From the NCBI RefSeq assembly GCF_001426265.1, contig NZ_LMDG01000001.1:254450-318449 (forward strand): 64,000 nucleotides of DNA. The letters run 5' to 3'. The translations under genes and the position numbers were made by a program. The notes beneath the pieces were generated by a model. That model worked only from the letters and a program-made list of their open reading frames with translations. It was not told the DNA's origin and made no database searches. The first letter of the stretch is position 1; each line of letters starts with the position of its first letter. This DNA comes from Rhizobium sp. Root1220. GTDB lineage: Bacteria > Pseudomonadota > Alphaproteobacteria > Rhizobiales > Rhizobiaceae. This document shows, one piece after another, positions 18,834-26,914 of the stretch.

Positions 18834-20077
18834 GCCGCAACCTGCCCGTCAATGCCGACCGCATCGCCGAAGATATCGATGCGTTGGCCCGCATCACTGA
18901 GCCGGATCATCCGTGGACGCGGCGGGCCTTTTCGCCGCTGTTTCTCGAAGGCCGCGCCTATATTGAAGCGCGGATGAAAGCGGCGGGGCTGGAAACTCGG
19001 ATCGACGCGGCCGGCAACCTGATCGGTAAGCGCGCCGGGGCGAAACCCGGTTCGGGCACGATCATGGTCGGGTCACATTCGGATACGGTGCCGGACGGCG
19101 GGCGCTTCGATGGGATCGCCGGCGTGATCTCGGCTTTGGAGGTTGCGCGCGCTCTGCAGGATCAGGATATCCAACTCGATCATGATCTGGAGATCGTCGA
19201 GTTCCTCGCAGAAGAGGTCAGCATCTTCGGCGTTTCCTGCATCGGCAGCCGTGGCATGACCGGGCAATTTCCTGAAGCCTGGCTTTCGCGCGTGACGGAC
19301 GGACGGGATCTCGCGACGGCGATTGCCGAGGTCGGCGGCCGGCCCGGGGTCCTGCTGCAGCAGAACAGGCCTGACATCAAAGGCTTCCTCGAATTGCACA
19401 TCGAGCAGGGACCGGTGCTCGAAAACGAGAGGAAAGACATCGGCATCGTCACGGCGATTGCCGGGATCACGCGGATCGAGATCACCGTCGAGGGCCGCGC
19501 CGATCACGCCGGCACGACGCCGATGGACAGCCGCTCGGATGCGCTGATCGCAGCATCACAGCTCGTGCTCGACATCCGCAATGCGGCGGTTGAACGGGCG
19601 AAACGGCCGGGGCATTTCGCGGCGACGGTCGGCGAATTCCGGATCGAGCCGAACGCCGCCAATGTCGTACCGTCGAAGGCGGTGCTGCTGATCGACGGGC
19701 GCGCCGAGATCCGCAACGATATGGAAGCCTTCTGCGAATGGCTGGACTCGCATGTCATAAAGTTAGCGATTACTTACGGCGTCTCGATCAAGAGCCCGGT
19801 GCGTGTCTCCGACAACTTCCCGACGCCGGGCGATGCCGAGCTGCTTTCAACGCTGGAGCGGGCCTGCGACACGGTCGGTGCGAAGCATCGGCGCATGGCC
19901 TCCGGCGCCGGTCACGACACCGCCTGGATCGCCAAGGTGGCGCCGGCGGCGATGATCTTCGTGCCCTGCAAGGAGGGCCGCAGCCATTCCGCCGACGAGT
20001 GGGCGGAGAATGACGATATCGCACTCGGCGCTGCTGTGCTGTTCGAGGCAGTGCGCGAGATGGACAGGCAGATCTGA
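18830..20077 (+). CDS. M20-family N-carbamoyl-L-amino acid hydrolase
   Basis: About 415 residues from ATG 18830, overlapping the preceding stop; the longer frame from 18518 runs through the previous gene. It belongs to the hydantoinase/carbamoylase branch of peptidase family M20. The two-metal site is complete: His83 in GSHSDTV, Asp94 in GGRFDG, the glutamates of FLAEEV, the His of ELHIEQG and the His near the C-terminus in RSHSADEW. The dimerisation segment RADHAGTTPM is also present. It would release CO2 and ammonia from N-carbamoylglutamate to give glutamate. Allantoate amidohydrolase is the main alternative. Confidence 0.82.
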   Translation: MSRNLPVNADRIAEDIDALARITEPDHPWTRRAFSPLFLEGRAYIEARMKAAGLETRIDAAGNLIGKRAGAKPGSGTIMVGSHSDTVPDGGRFDGIAGVISALEVARALQDQDIQLDHDLEIVEFLAEEVSIFGVSCIGSRGMTGQFPEAWLSRVTDGRDLATAIAEVGGRPGVLLQQNRPDIKGFLELHIEQGPVLENERKDIGIVTAIAGITRIEITVEGRADHAGTTPMDSRSDALIAASQLVLDIRNAAVERAKRPGHFAATVGEFRIEPNAANVVPSKAVLLIDGRAEIRNDMEAFCEWLDSHVIKLAITYGVSIKSPVRVSDNFPTPGDAELLSTLERACDTVGAKHRRMASGAGHDTAWIAKVAPAAMIFVPCKEGRSHSADEWAENDDIALGAAVLFEAVREMDRQI

Positions 20078-20141
20078 ATGCACGACCCGATCGGGGCCAC
20101 ATAACGGCCGGTCGGGACAGGAACGATCCAGGAGAGAACGA

Positions 20142-21239
20142 ATGGGACGCATACTCGTTGAAAAGGACGTCGAGGCGGCGGTCAAGGGCGGTTCCGTCTA
20201 TGCCGCGGGCGGCGGCGGATGGGCCGATCACGGTCGCATGCTCGGCTATGCAGCAGTCAATGTCGGCAAGCCGGAGCTGGTCTCGATCGACGAGCTGAAG
20301 GACGACGGCTGGATCGCGACGGCGGCGGCGATCGGTGCTCCCGCCTCCACGACACCCTGGGAAATGCAGGGCATCGACTATGTGAAAGCTGTGCAACTGC
20401 TGCAGGAGGCACTCGGCGAAAAACTCTCCGGGCTGATTATCGGCCAGAACGGCAAATCCTCGACGCTGAATGGCTGGCTGCCGTCGGCGATCCTCGGCAC
20501 GAAGGTGGTGGACGCCGTCGGCGATATCCGGGCGCATCCGACCGGCGACATGGGCTCGATCGGCATGGCCGGCTCGCCGGAGCCGATGATCCAGACCGCC
20601 GTCGGCGGCAATCGGGCGGAAAACCGATACATCGAGCTCGTGGTGAAGGGCGCAACGGCGAAGGTTTCGCCGGTGTTGCGCGCTGCCGCCGACCAGTCGG
20701 GCGGATTCATCGCCAGCTGCCGCAATCCGCTGCGCGCCTCCTACGTGCGCAGCCATGCGGCGCTCGGCGGCATCTCGATGGCGCTTGCGCTCGGCGAGGC
20801 GATCATCGCCGCGGAACGGATCGGCGGATCGACGGTCATCGACGCGATCTGCCGCACGACCGGTGGCCATATCCTTGCCGAAGGCATCATTACCAGGAAG
20901 GACGTCGTCTACACCAAGGACGCCTTCGACATCGGCACGATCGTCGTCGGTGCCGGTGACAAGGCGGTGACCATGCATGTGATGAACGAGTACATGGCGG
21001 TCGACGACGCCGACGGCAAGCGCGTCGCGACATTCCCCTCGGTCATCACGACGCTGTCGCCGGAGGGCGAGCCGCTCAGCGTCGGGCAGCTCAAGGGCGG
21101 CATGCACGTCTTCATCCTGCATGTGCCGATGGGCATCATTCCGCTGTCGGCCAGCGTGCTCGACCCGACAGTCTATCCCTCGGTGGAGAAGGCGATGGGG
21201 ATCGAGATCGCGAAGTATGCATTGGCAGGAAAACGCTGA
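20142..21239 (+). CDS. DUF917 family protein, candidate desulfhydrase step
   Basis: A 365-residue protein from ATG 20142, preceded by AGGAGAG. The N-terminal glycine-rich segment (VYAAGGGGWADHGRMLGYAA) and the overall length fit the DUF917 family, whose members are often encoded next to hydantoinase-type genes. No signal peptide or membrane segment is visible. Four of the five steps of ergothioneine breakdown are matched by the other genes of this operon, so this one is the remaining candidate for replacing the thione sulfur by oxygen. That assignment is by elimination and stays tentative. Confidence 0.6.
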   Translation: MGRILVEKDVEAAVKGGSVYAAGGGGWADHGRMLGYAAVNVGKPELVSIDELKDDGWIATAAAIGAPASTTPWEMQGIDYVKAVQLLQEALGEKLSGLIIGQNGKSSTLNGWLPSAILGTKVVDAVGDIRAHPTGDMGSIGMAGSPEPMIQTAVGGNRAENRYIELVVKGATAKVSPVLRAAADQSGGFIASCRNPLRASYVRSHAALGGISMALALGEAIIAAERIGGSTVIDAICRTTGGHILAEGIITRKDVVYTKDAFDIGTIVVGAGDKAVTMHVMNEYMAVDDADGKRVATFPSVITTLSPEGEPLSVGQLKGGMHVFILHVPMGIIPLSASVLDPTVYPSVEKAMGIEIAKYALAGKR

Positions 21240-21247
21240 GGGTGCTG

Positions 21248-21272
21248 CCCCATCTTCTAGCGGGAGATGGGG
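21248..21272. repeat. Perfect hairpin inside the catabolic operon
   Basis: An 8-bp perfect stem CCCCATCT / AGATGGGG with a 9-base loop in the 61-base gap between the DUF917 and urocanase-like genes. It has no T-run, so it may tune mRNA stability rather than terminate. It resembles the short palindromes scattered between rhizobial genes. Confidence 0.5.
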
Positions 21273-21300
21273 ACACAGGAAACCAGATAGGAACCACACC

Positions 21301-22962
21301 ATGCCCAAGCCCAATCCACGTCATCCGAAATTTCCGATCCCCGGCGGGCCGGAGCTGCGTGCCAAGGGTTGGCGACAGGAGGCATTGCTGCGGCTCCTCG
21401 AGAACGTTCTCTCCGTCGGCGAAGACCCGGATAATCTGATCGTCTACGCTGCACTCGGCAAGGCGGCGCGCAACTGGGCGGCGCACAGAGGTATCGTCAA
21501 GGCGCTGACCGAGATGGACGAGGACCAGACGCTGCTCATCCAGTCCGGCAAGCCGATCGGGCTTGTCAAGACGCATGCGAAGGCGCCGCTGGTGATCATG
21601 GCGAACTGCAACATCGTCGGGCAATGGGCGAAGGCCGAGGTGTTCTACGAGCTGCAGCGCAAGGGGCTGATCTGCTGGGGCGGGCTGACGGCCGGCGCCT
21701 GGCAGTATATCGGCAGCCAGGGCGTCATCCAGGGCACCTACGAGATCTTCATGCGCATTGCCGAGCGGCGCTTCGGCGGCGATCTGCACGGCCGCTTCGT
21801 GCTGACCGCCGGGCTCGGCGGCATGGGCGGAGCGCAGCCGCTGGCGGGCCGCATGGCGGGTGCCGCCATCCTCTGCGTCGACATCGACGAGGAACGGGCG
21901 AAGAAACGCCAGCAGATCGGCTACCTGCAGGAAATCGCGCCCGACCTCGACACGGCTCTGGCGATGATCGACGCGGCGGTGAAGGATAAAAGGGCGCTGT
22001 CGGTCGGCCTCGTTGGCAATGCGGCGGAGGTTTACCCGGAGATCGCGCGGCGCGGCATCGTGCCCGACATCGTCACCGACCAGACCTCGGCGCATGACCT
22101 CGTCTACGGCTACGTGCCGAAGGGCATGAGCATCGCCCAGGTCAGGGAGTTGCGCGACGACGGCCAGGGACAACTGATGGCCGCAAGCCGCGCCTCGATC
22201 GTCCAGCATGTCACCGCCATGCTGGAATTCCAGAAGACGGGCGCGGAAGTCTTCGACAACGGCAACCTGATCCGCACGCAGGCGAAAGAAGGCGGCGTGG
22301 CCAATGCCTTCGACATTCCGATCTTTACGGAAGCCTATCTGCGACCGCTTTTTGCCCGGGCGATCGGCCCGTTCCGCTGGATGGCGCTCTCCGGCGAGGA
22401 AAGCGACATCGCCCGCATCGACGACTTGCTGCTCGAGATGTTTCCCGACAACAAGATCATCACCAATTGGATTCGGCTAGCGCGCGAGCATGTTCCCTTC
22501 GAAGGCCTGCCGGCGCGGATTGCCTGGCTCGGGCATGGCGAGCGCACCGCGCTTGCCCGTCGCGTCAACGAACTGGTGGCAGGCGGCGAACTGAAGGGAC
22601 CGATCGCCTTTTCGCGCGACCACCTCGACGCCGGCGCCATGGCGCATCCGAACATCATGACCGAGCGCATGAAGGACGGGTCCGACGCCATTGCCGACTG
22701 GCCGCTTATCGACGCGATGATGCTCTGCTCGTCGATGGCCGACCTCGTCGTCGTCCATTCCGGCGGCGGCGGCTATGCCGGCTACATGACGAGCTGCGGC
22801 GTCACCGTGGTCGCCGACGGCACGGAGGCCGCCGACGAGCGGCTCGACCACGCGCTGACCAACGACACGGCGCTCGGCGTCATGCGCTATGCGGATGCGG
22901 GTTACGAGGAGGCGCTGGACGAGGTGGGCATGAAGCACATTCCGTATATCCGGCTCGGCTAA
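21301..22962 (+). CDS. Urocanase-family hydratase, candidate thiourocanate hydratase
   Basis: A 553-residue protein matching urocanase (HutU, about 557 residues) along its length: QSGKPIGLVKTH, LTAGAWQYIGSQGVIQGTYE, the NAD-binding VLTAGLGGMGGAQPLAG, VTDQTSAHD, RDHLDAGAMAHPN and the closing NDTALGVMRYADAGY. Some segments that are nearly invariant in true HutU differ, notably HSGGGGYAGYMTSCG near the C-terminal third. Urocanase adds water to urocanate with tightly bound NAD. Without hutI and with a MIO-less lyase upstream, thiourocanate is the more plausible substrate. The family call is firm; the substrate is inferred. Confidence 0.75.
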   Translation: MPKPNPRHPKFPIPGGPELRAKGWRQEALLRLLENVLSVGEDPDNLIVYAALGKAARNWAAHRGIVKALTEMDEDQTLLIQSGKPIGLVKTHAKAPLVIMANCNIVGQWAKAEVFYELQRKGLICWGGLTAGAWQYIGSQGVIQGTYEIFMRIAERRFGGDLHGRFVLTAGLGGMGGAQPLAGRMAGAAILCVDIDEERAKKRQQIGYLQEIAPDLDTALAMIDAAVKDKRALSVGLVGNAAEVYPEIARRGIVPDIVTDQTSAHDLVYGYVPKGMSIAQVRELRDDGQGQLMAASRASIVQHVTAMLEFQKTGAEVFDNGNLIRTQAKEGGVANAFDIPIFTEAYLRPLFARAIGPFRWMALSGEESDIARIDDLLLEMFPDNKIITNWIRLAREHVPFEGLPARIAWLGHGERTALARRVNELVAGGELKGPIAFSRDHLDAGAMAHPNIMTERMKDGSDAIADWPLIDAMMLCSSMADLVVVHSGGGGYAGYMTSCGVTVVADGTEAADERLDHALTNDTALGVMRYADAGYEEALDEVGMKHIPYIRLG

Positions 22963-22999
22963 CGACCGCAGCCGGCGAGCGCCCGATTGCGCTGTGATG

Positions 23000-23047
23000 T
23001 GGCGCAACGGGCCGGTTGCGCCATGCCGATGTTTGCTACACATCGGC
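23000..23047. terminator. Tandem hairpins after the catabolic operon
   Basis: Two adjacent perfect stem-loops: TGGCGCAAC / GTTGCGCCA (23000-23023) and GCCGATGT / ACATCGGC (23025-23047). They lie 37 bases after the urocanase-like stop. Neither has a T-run, so termination strength is uncertain. They separate the operon at least partly from the transporter at 23089. Confidence 0.45.
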
Positions 23048-23088
23048 TGCCGGTATCGAATATACCACCTTGCTGAACGGATTTCACC

Positions 23089-23964
23089 ATGCAGCCCCGC
23101 ACCTACGGTATGCTTCTCGTTGGCATCGCTACGATCATGTGGAGTACGGCGGGGTTGTTCGTCCGCGCTCTCGATCTGGATCTCTGGACCGTGCTCGGCT
23201 GGCGCTCGCTGTTTGGCGGGCTGGCGCTGACGATGATCATTTTGGCCAAGCAGCGTATCAGCGCGGTTCCCGGCAAGGTGCCGCTCTATTTCTATCCACT
23301 CTTCGGGCTGATGGCGGCCACTTCGATGTATGGCTATGTCGGCGCGCTGAAGCTGACGACCGTGGCGAACGTGCTGGCGATCTACGCCACCGTTCCGTTC
23401 GTCGCGGCCATCATCGCCTATCTCTGGCTGAAGGAGGCGATCAGCAGGCGTGTGCTGATCGCCAGCCTCATTGCCTTCGTCGGCGTGGTGATCGTCGCGG
23501 GCTTCGGGGCCAGACCCCAGGACATTGCCGGCAATTCACTTGCCTTTCTGATGACCCTGACCTTCAGCATCCTGCTGGTCGCGGCACGGCGCTACCCAGC
23601 GCTACGGCTGGCGCCGGTCAATGCGCTCGGTTCGGGCTTTTGCCTATTGCTCTGCCTGCCCCTGATGTCTCACAGCCTGCCGAGCTGGCAGGAAATCCTG
23701 GTGCTCGCCGTGTTTGGCTCCACCACATCCGGGATCGCCTATCTCCTCTTCATGACCGGCGGCCGCTATATTCCGTCCAGTGAAGCAGGGTTGATCGGAT
23801 TGCTGGACGTCGTGCTCGGCCCGCTCTGGGTCTGGCTCGCCTTCTCCGAGATCCCCTCCATCGCGACGATCATCGGCGGCGCAATTATCCTGATCGCTGT
23901 CATCTGGTACCTCTGGAGCGGCATGCGCGGAGCCCAGCCTCGGCGCACACTTAAGAACGTGTAG
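23089..23964 (+). CDS. EamA/DMT family transporter
   Basis: A 291-residue membrane protein with two EamA repeats and about ten membrane segments (YGMLLVGIATIMWSTAGLFVRAL at the start). It follows the five-gene catabolic operon on the same strand after 126 bases containing tandem hairpins. It could move a substrate or product of that operon, but it may equally be independent. It converges on the LysR gene at 23995. The substrate is unknown. Confidence 0.82.
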   Translation: MQPRTYGMLLVGIATIMWSTAGLFVRALDLDLWTVLGWRSLFGGLALTMIILAKQRISAVPGKVPLYFYPLFGLMAATSMYGYVGALKLTTVANVLAIYATVPFVAAIIAYLWLKEAISRRVLIASLIAFVGVVIVAGFGARPQDIAGNSLAFLMTLTFSILLVAARRYPALRLAPVNALGSGFCLLLCLPLMSHSLPSWQEILVLAVFGSTTSGIAYLLFMTGGRYIPSSEAGLIGLLDVVLGPLWVWLAFSEIPSIATIIGGAIILIAVIWYLWSGMRGAQPRRTLKNV

Positions 23965-23994
23965 CCGTTAGCGAGAATGACGGGCCTAAGCTGA

Positions 23995-24900
23995 TCAGCC
24001 GGCCGGATCCCAATAGGGCGGATCGCCGAAGGTCTTGCGCAGATGCTCGGCAACCGCCCGCAGCTTGGCGGAGGGATTGCGACCCTCGGGATGGGCCATA
24101 TAGATGAACTCGGCTTCCGGTCGGTAGCCGACATCGACCTCGCGAAGTTGCCCCTCGCGGATCGCCGGGCCGGCGATGAAGGCTGGAAGAAGCGCGATGC
24201 CGAGCCCGGCGATCGCGGCATCACGGATCATGTCGCCGTTGTTCATCCCCACCGCCTGGCTGGCGCGGACCACGATCGCACCATCCGGCGTCTGGAAACG
24301 CCAGTCGGCAACACCGCGATTGGTGTAGAATACACCCTTGTGACCATCAAGATCGGCAAGCGTTTTGGGGGTTCCGTGGCGGTCAAGATAATCGGGGGAC
24401 GCGACCAGAATGCGTCGGCTGCGGCTAAGCTTCCACACCACCAGCCGTGAATCGACGATCGGACCGTTCCGCACGACGGCGTCATAGCCTTCCGACGAAA
24501 CATCGACGCGGCGGTCGTCGATGTCGAGCACCAGCTCGATTTCCGGATGCTCCGCCAGGAACGGATAGAGTGCGGGCCCAAGATGCATGCGCCCGAAGGT
24601 GACGGGCGCCGCAATGCGCAGCGGACCGGAGAGTGTGCCGCGCCGCTCGGTCATTTCGGCAGATGCTTCCTCGATCTCCTGGATGATCCGGCTGGCGCGC
24701 TGCAGGAAGGCAGTGCCGTCCTCGGTCAATGTCAGCTTTCGCGTCGTGCGGTGCAGCAGCACGCCGCCGAGCGATCGTTCAAGCTCGGCCAGCCGTTCGC
24801 TGACCACTGACTTGGACAGGCGCATCCGTCGCGCCGCCTCGCTGACGGAGCCGGATTCGACAACGGTCACAAAGGCCGTTAGTCCCTCAATCCTGATCAT
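23995..24900 (-). CDS. LysR-family regulator, CrgA-like
   Basis: A 301-residue LysR protein: helix-turn-helix SVSEAARRMRLSKSVVSERLAELE, then a linker and a substrate-binding-like domain starting near residue 90 (RIAAPVTFGRMHLGPALYPFLAEHPEI). This form is common in the CrgA/DsdC-like branch next to oxidoreductase genes. It is divergent from the SDR gene at 25026 across 125 bases, so that gene is the likely target. Confidence 0.85.
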   Translation of the reverse strand: MIRIEGLTAFVTVVESGSVSEAARRMRLSKSVVSERLAELERSLGGVLLHRTTRKLTLTEDGTAFLQRASRIIQEIEEASAEMTERRGTLSGPLRIAAPVTFGRMHLGPALYPFLAEHPEIELVLDIDDRRVDVSSEGYDAVVRNGPIVDSRLVVWKLSRSRRILVASPDYLDRHGTPKTLADLDGHKGVFYTNRGVADWRFQTPDGAIVVRASQAVGMNNGDMIRDAAIAGLGIALLPAFIAGPAIREGQLREVDVGYRPEAEFIYMAHPEGRNPSAKLRAVAEHLRKTFGDPPYWDPAG

Positions 24901-25025
24901 CGTTCGGCATTTCCGAATTCGAGTTCCGTTATCTGGAGACTAATCCGAACAAAAAGAAAATGCCATCTTCCAGTTATCGAACGGGGCGGCATTCGCCACC
25001 CCAACCCAACCACGGAGATCGAACA

Positions 25026-25790
25026 ATGAACCGCTTGAATGGAAAAGTCGCCATCGTCACCGGCGCAAGCTCCGGCATCGGTCGCGCCACGGCCAAGCTT
25101 TTTGCCGCCGAAGGCGCAAAGGTCGTGGTCGGCGCCCGCCGCCAGGCCGAACTCGATAGCCTTGTCGACGAGATCAAGGCTGCCGGCGGAAACGCCCTTG
25201 CCGTTGCGGGCGACGTCCGCTCGGAAGATTATCACAAGGCGCTGGTCGCCACCGCCGTCGAACGCTACGGCAAGCTCGACATCGCCTTTAACAATGCCGG
25301 CATTCTCGGCGAGGCTGGTCCCAGCACCGGCGTTTCCGAAGCAGGCTTTGCCGAGGCGCTGACGATCAACCTGACGGCCTCGTTCCTGGCCGCCAAACAT
25401 CAGATCGGCCAGATGGAGAAGACTGGCGGCGGCTCGGTGATCTTCACCTCGACCTTCGTCGGCTACAGCTTCGCTTTCCCTGGCGTTGCCGCCTATGCCG
25501 CCAGCAAGTCCGGCCTGATCGGCCTGACGCAGGCGCTCGCCGCCGAATTCGGCGCGAAGAAGGTGCGCGTCAATGCCGTGCTGCCGGGTGCTGTCGATAC
25601 CGACATGTATCGCGAGATGAACGATACGCCGGACAAGCAGGGTTTCATCACCAACCTGCATGCGCTGAAGCGTGTTGCCGCGCCGGATGAACTGGCCCGC
25701 TCGGTGCTTTATCTGGCTTCCGATGATTCAAGCTTCGTTACGGGCACGGCATCACTGGTTGATGGCGGCGCCTCGATCACCCGCACCTGA
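25026..25790 (+). CDS. SDR family oxidoreductase
   Basis: A 254-residue classical short-chain dehydrogenase from ATG 25026 (the frame opens earlier at 24960). It has TGASSGIGRATAKLF for cofactor binding, NNAGILG, the catalytic Tyr-Lys pair in YAASKSGLIG, and the VNAVLPGAVDTDM segment. The Arg after the second glycine motif (GARRQAEL) suggests NADPH. The substrate is unknown. It is divergent from the LysR gene and followed by a second SDR gene. Confidence 0.86.
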   Translation: MNRLNGKVAIVTGASSGIGRATAKLFAAEGAKVVVGARRQAELDSLVDEIKAAGGNALAVAGDVRSEDYHKALVATAVERYGKLDIAFNNAGILGEAGPSTGVSEAGFAEALTINLTASFLAAKHQIGQMEKTGGGSVIFTSTFVGYSFAFPGVAAYAASKSGLIGLTQALAAEFGAKKVRVNAVLPGAVDTDMYREMNDTPDKQGFITNLHALKRVAAPDELARSVLYLASDDSSFVTGTASLVDGGASITRT

Positions 25791-25912
25791 CCGTGCTCCC
25801 GATTACCTTCCTTTTAAGAAGGTGATCGAGACCGCGCCACAAGGCATCTTATCCCACAGCCTGTTACACAACCTCATCGGGCAAGACGCCCGCAAAGCAA
25901 GGACCAACGTCA

Positions 25913-26662
25913 ATGTCACGCCTCAACAACAAGACAGCCCTTATCACCGGCGGCACCAGCGGTATCGGGCTTGAAACCGCCCGCCAATTCATCGCAGAAG
26001 GTGCTCGCGTCGCGGTCACCGGCAGCAGCGCCAAGAGCGTCGAAGCCGCCCGTGCCGAACTCGGCGACAAGGTGCTTGTCATCCAGGCAGACGCCGGCAA
26101 TGCCGCCGGTCAGCAGATCGTCGCTAGCGCCATCAAGGATGCTTTCGGGCATCTCGACATTCTCTTCGTCAATGCCGGCATTGCCGAGTTTGGACCCCTG
26201 GAACAGTGGAGCGAGGCTGCTTTCGACAAGTCGATCGCGACCAACGTGAAAGGTCCATTCTTCCTCATTCAGGCGCTGCTGCCGGTGTTTTCGAAACAGG
26301 CGGCGATCGTGCTCAATACGTCGATCAACGCCCACATCGGAATGCCGAACTCCAGCGTCTATGCGCTAACGAAGGGTGCGCTGCTGACGCTTGCGAAGAC
26401 GCTCTCCGGGGAGCTCATCGGTCGCGGCATCCGGGTCAATGCCGTCAGCCCCGGCCCGATCGCCACACCGCTCTATGGCAAGCTCGGCATGTCGGAAGCT
26501 GATTCCAAGGCCATGGCTTCACAGATACAATCGCAGATTCCGGTCGGCCGGTTCGGCGACGCCGGCGAAGTTGCCAAGACCGTGATCTTTCTCGCCTCTG
26601 ACGAGGCTGCCTACATCGTCGGCAGCGAACTCATCATTGATGGCGGGATGAGCAACCTCTAA
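25913..26662 (+). CDS. SDR family oxidoreductase
   Basis: A 249-residue short-chain dehydrogenase with TGGTSGIGLETARQF, the VNAGIAEFG motif, catalytic YALTKGALL and VNAVSPGPIATPLYGKLG. It differs clearly from the SDR gene 122 bases upstream, so it is not a recent tandem copy. It may be co-transcribed with that gene under the LysR regulator. A terminator hairpin follows. Confidence 0.86.
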   Translation: MSRLNNKTALITGGTSGIGLETARQFIAEGARVAVTGSSAKSVEAARAELGDKVLVIQADAGNAAGQQIVASAIKDAFGHLDILFVNAGIAEFGPLEQWSEAAFDKSIATNVKGPFFLIQALLPVFSKQAAIVLNTSINAHIGMPNSSVYALTKGALLTLAKTLSGELIGRGIRVNAVSPGPIATPLYGKLGMSEADSKAMASQIQSQIPVGRFGDAGEVAKTVIFLASDEAAYIVGSELIIDGGMSNL

Positions 26663-26688
26663 GACATAGGCCCGGATGATGGAACAAG

Positions 26689-26716
26689 AAGGCCGCGGTT
26701 CTCTCACCGCGGCCTT
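26689..26716. terminator. Terminator after the SDR pair
   Basis: A perfect 11-bp stem AAGGCCGCGGT / ACCGCGGCCTT with a 6-base loop, followed by CCTCTTCG. The stem is strong and the T-tract poor. It separates the SDR genes from coaBC. Confidence 0.65.
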
Positions 26717-26914
26717 CCTCTTCGTGTCATACCGCCTCGGCGCGCCGGCGGGAGACGCCATCCCCGGCCCTGCCTCGGGCGTCAGATCGGTGCCCGCCGG
26801 CGGCCCGCCGAGCAATCTCCGCCGGGCGGCGGATAGCTCCAGCCTCTGCCGATTGCTTATTATCCGCCAAAGGCTTAGGGTCGTCGGCGATTACTTGTGC
26901 GATGGACGAAAGCC

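Noticed and set aside
15838-22962. Ordinary histidine utilisation (hutH, hutU) cluster
   Set aside because: The lyase lacks the Ala-Ser-Gly triad and neither imidazolonepropionase nor formiminoglutamate hydrolase is present; hydantoin-type enzymes stand in their place.
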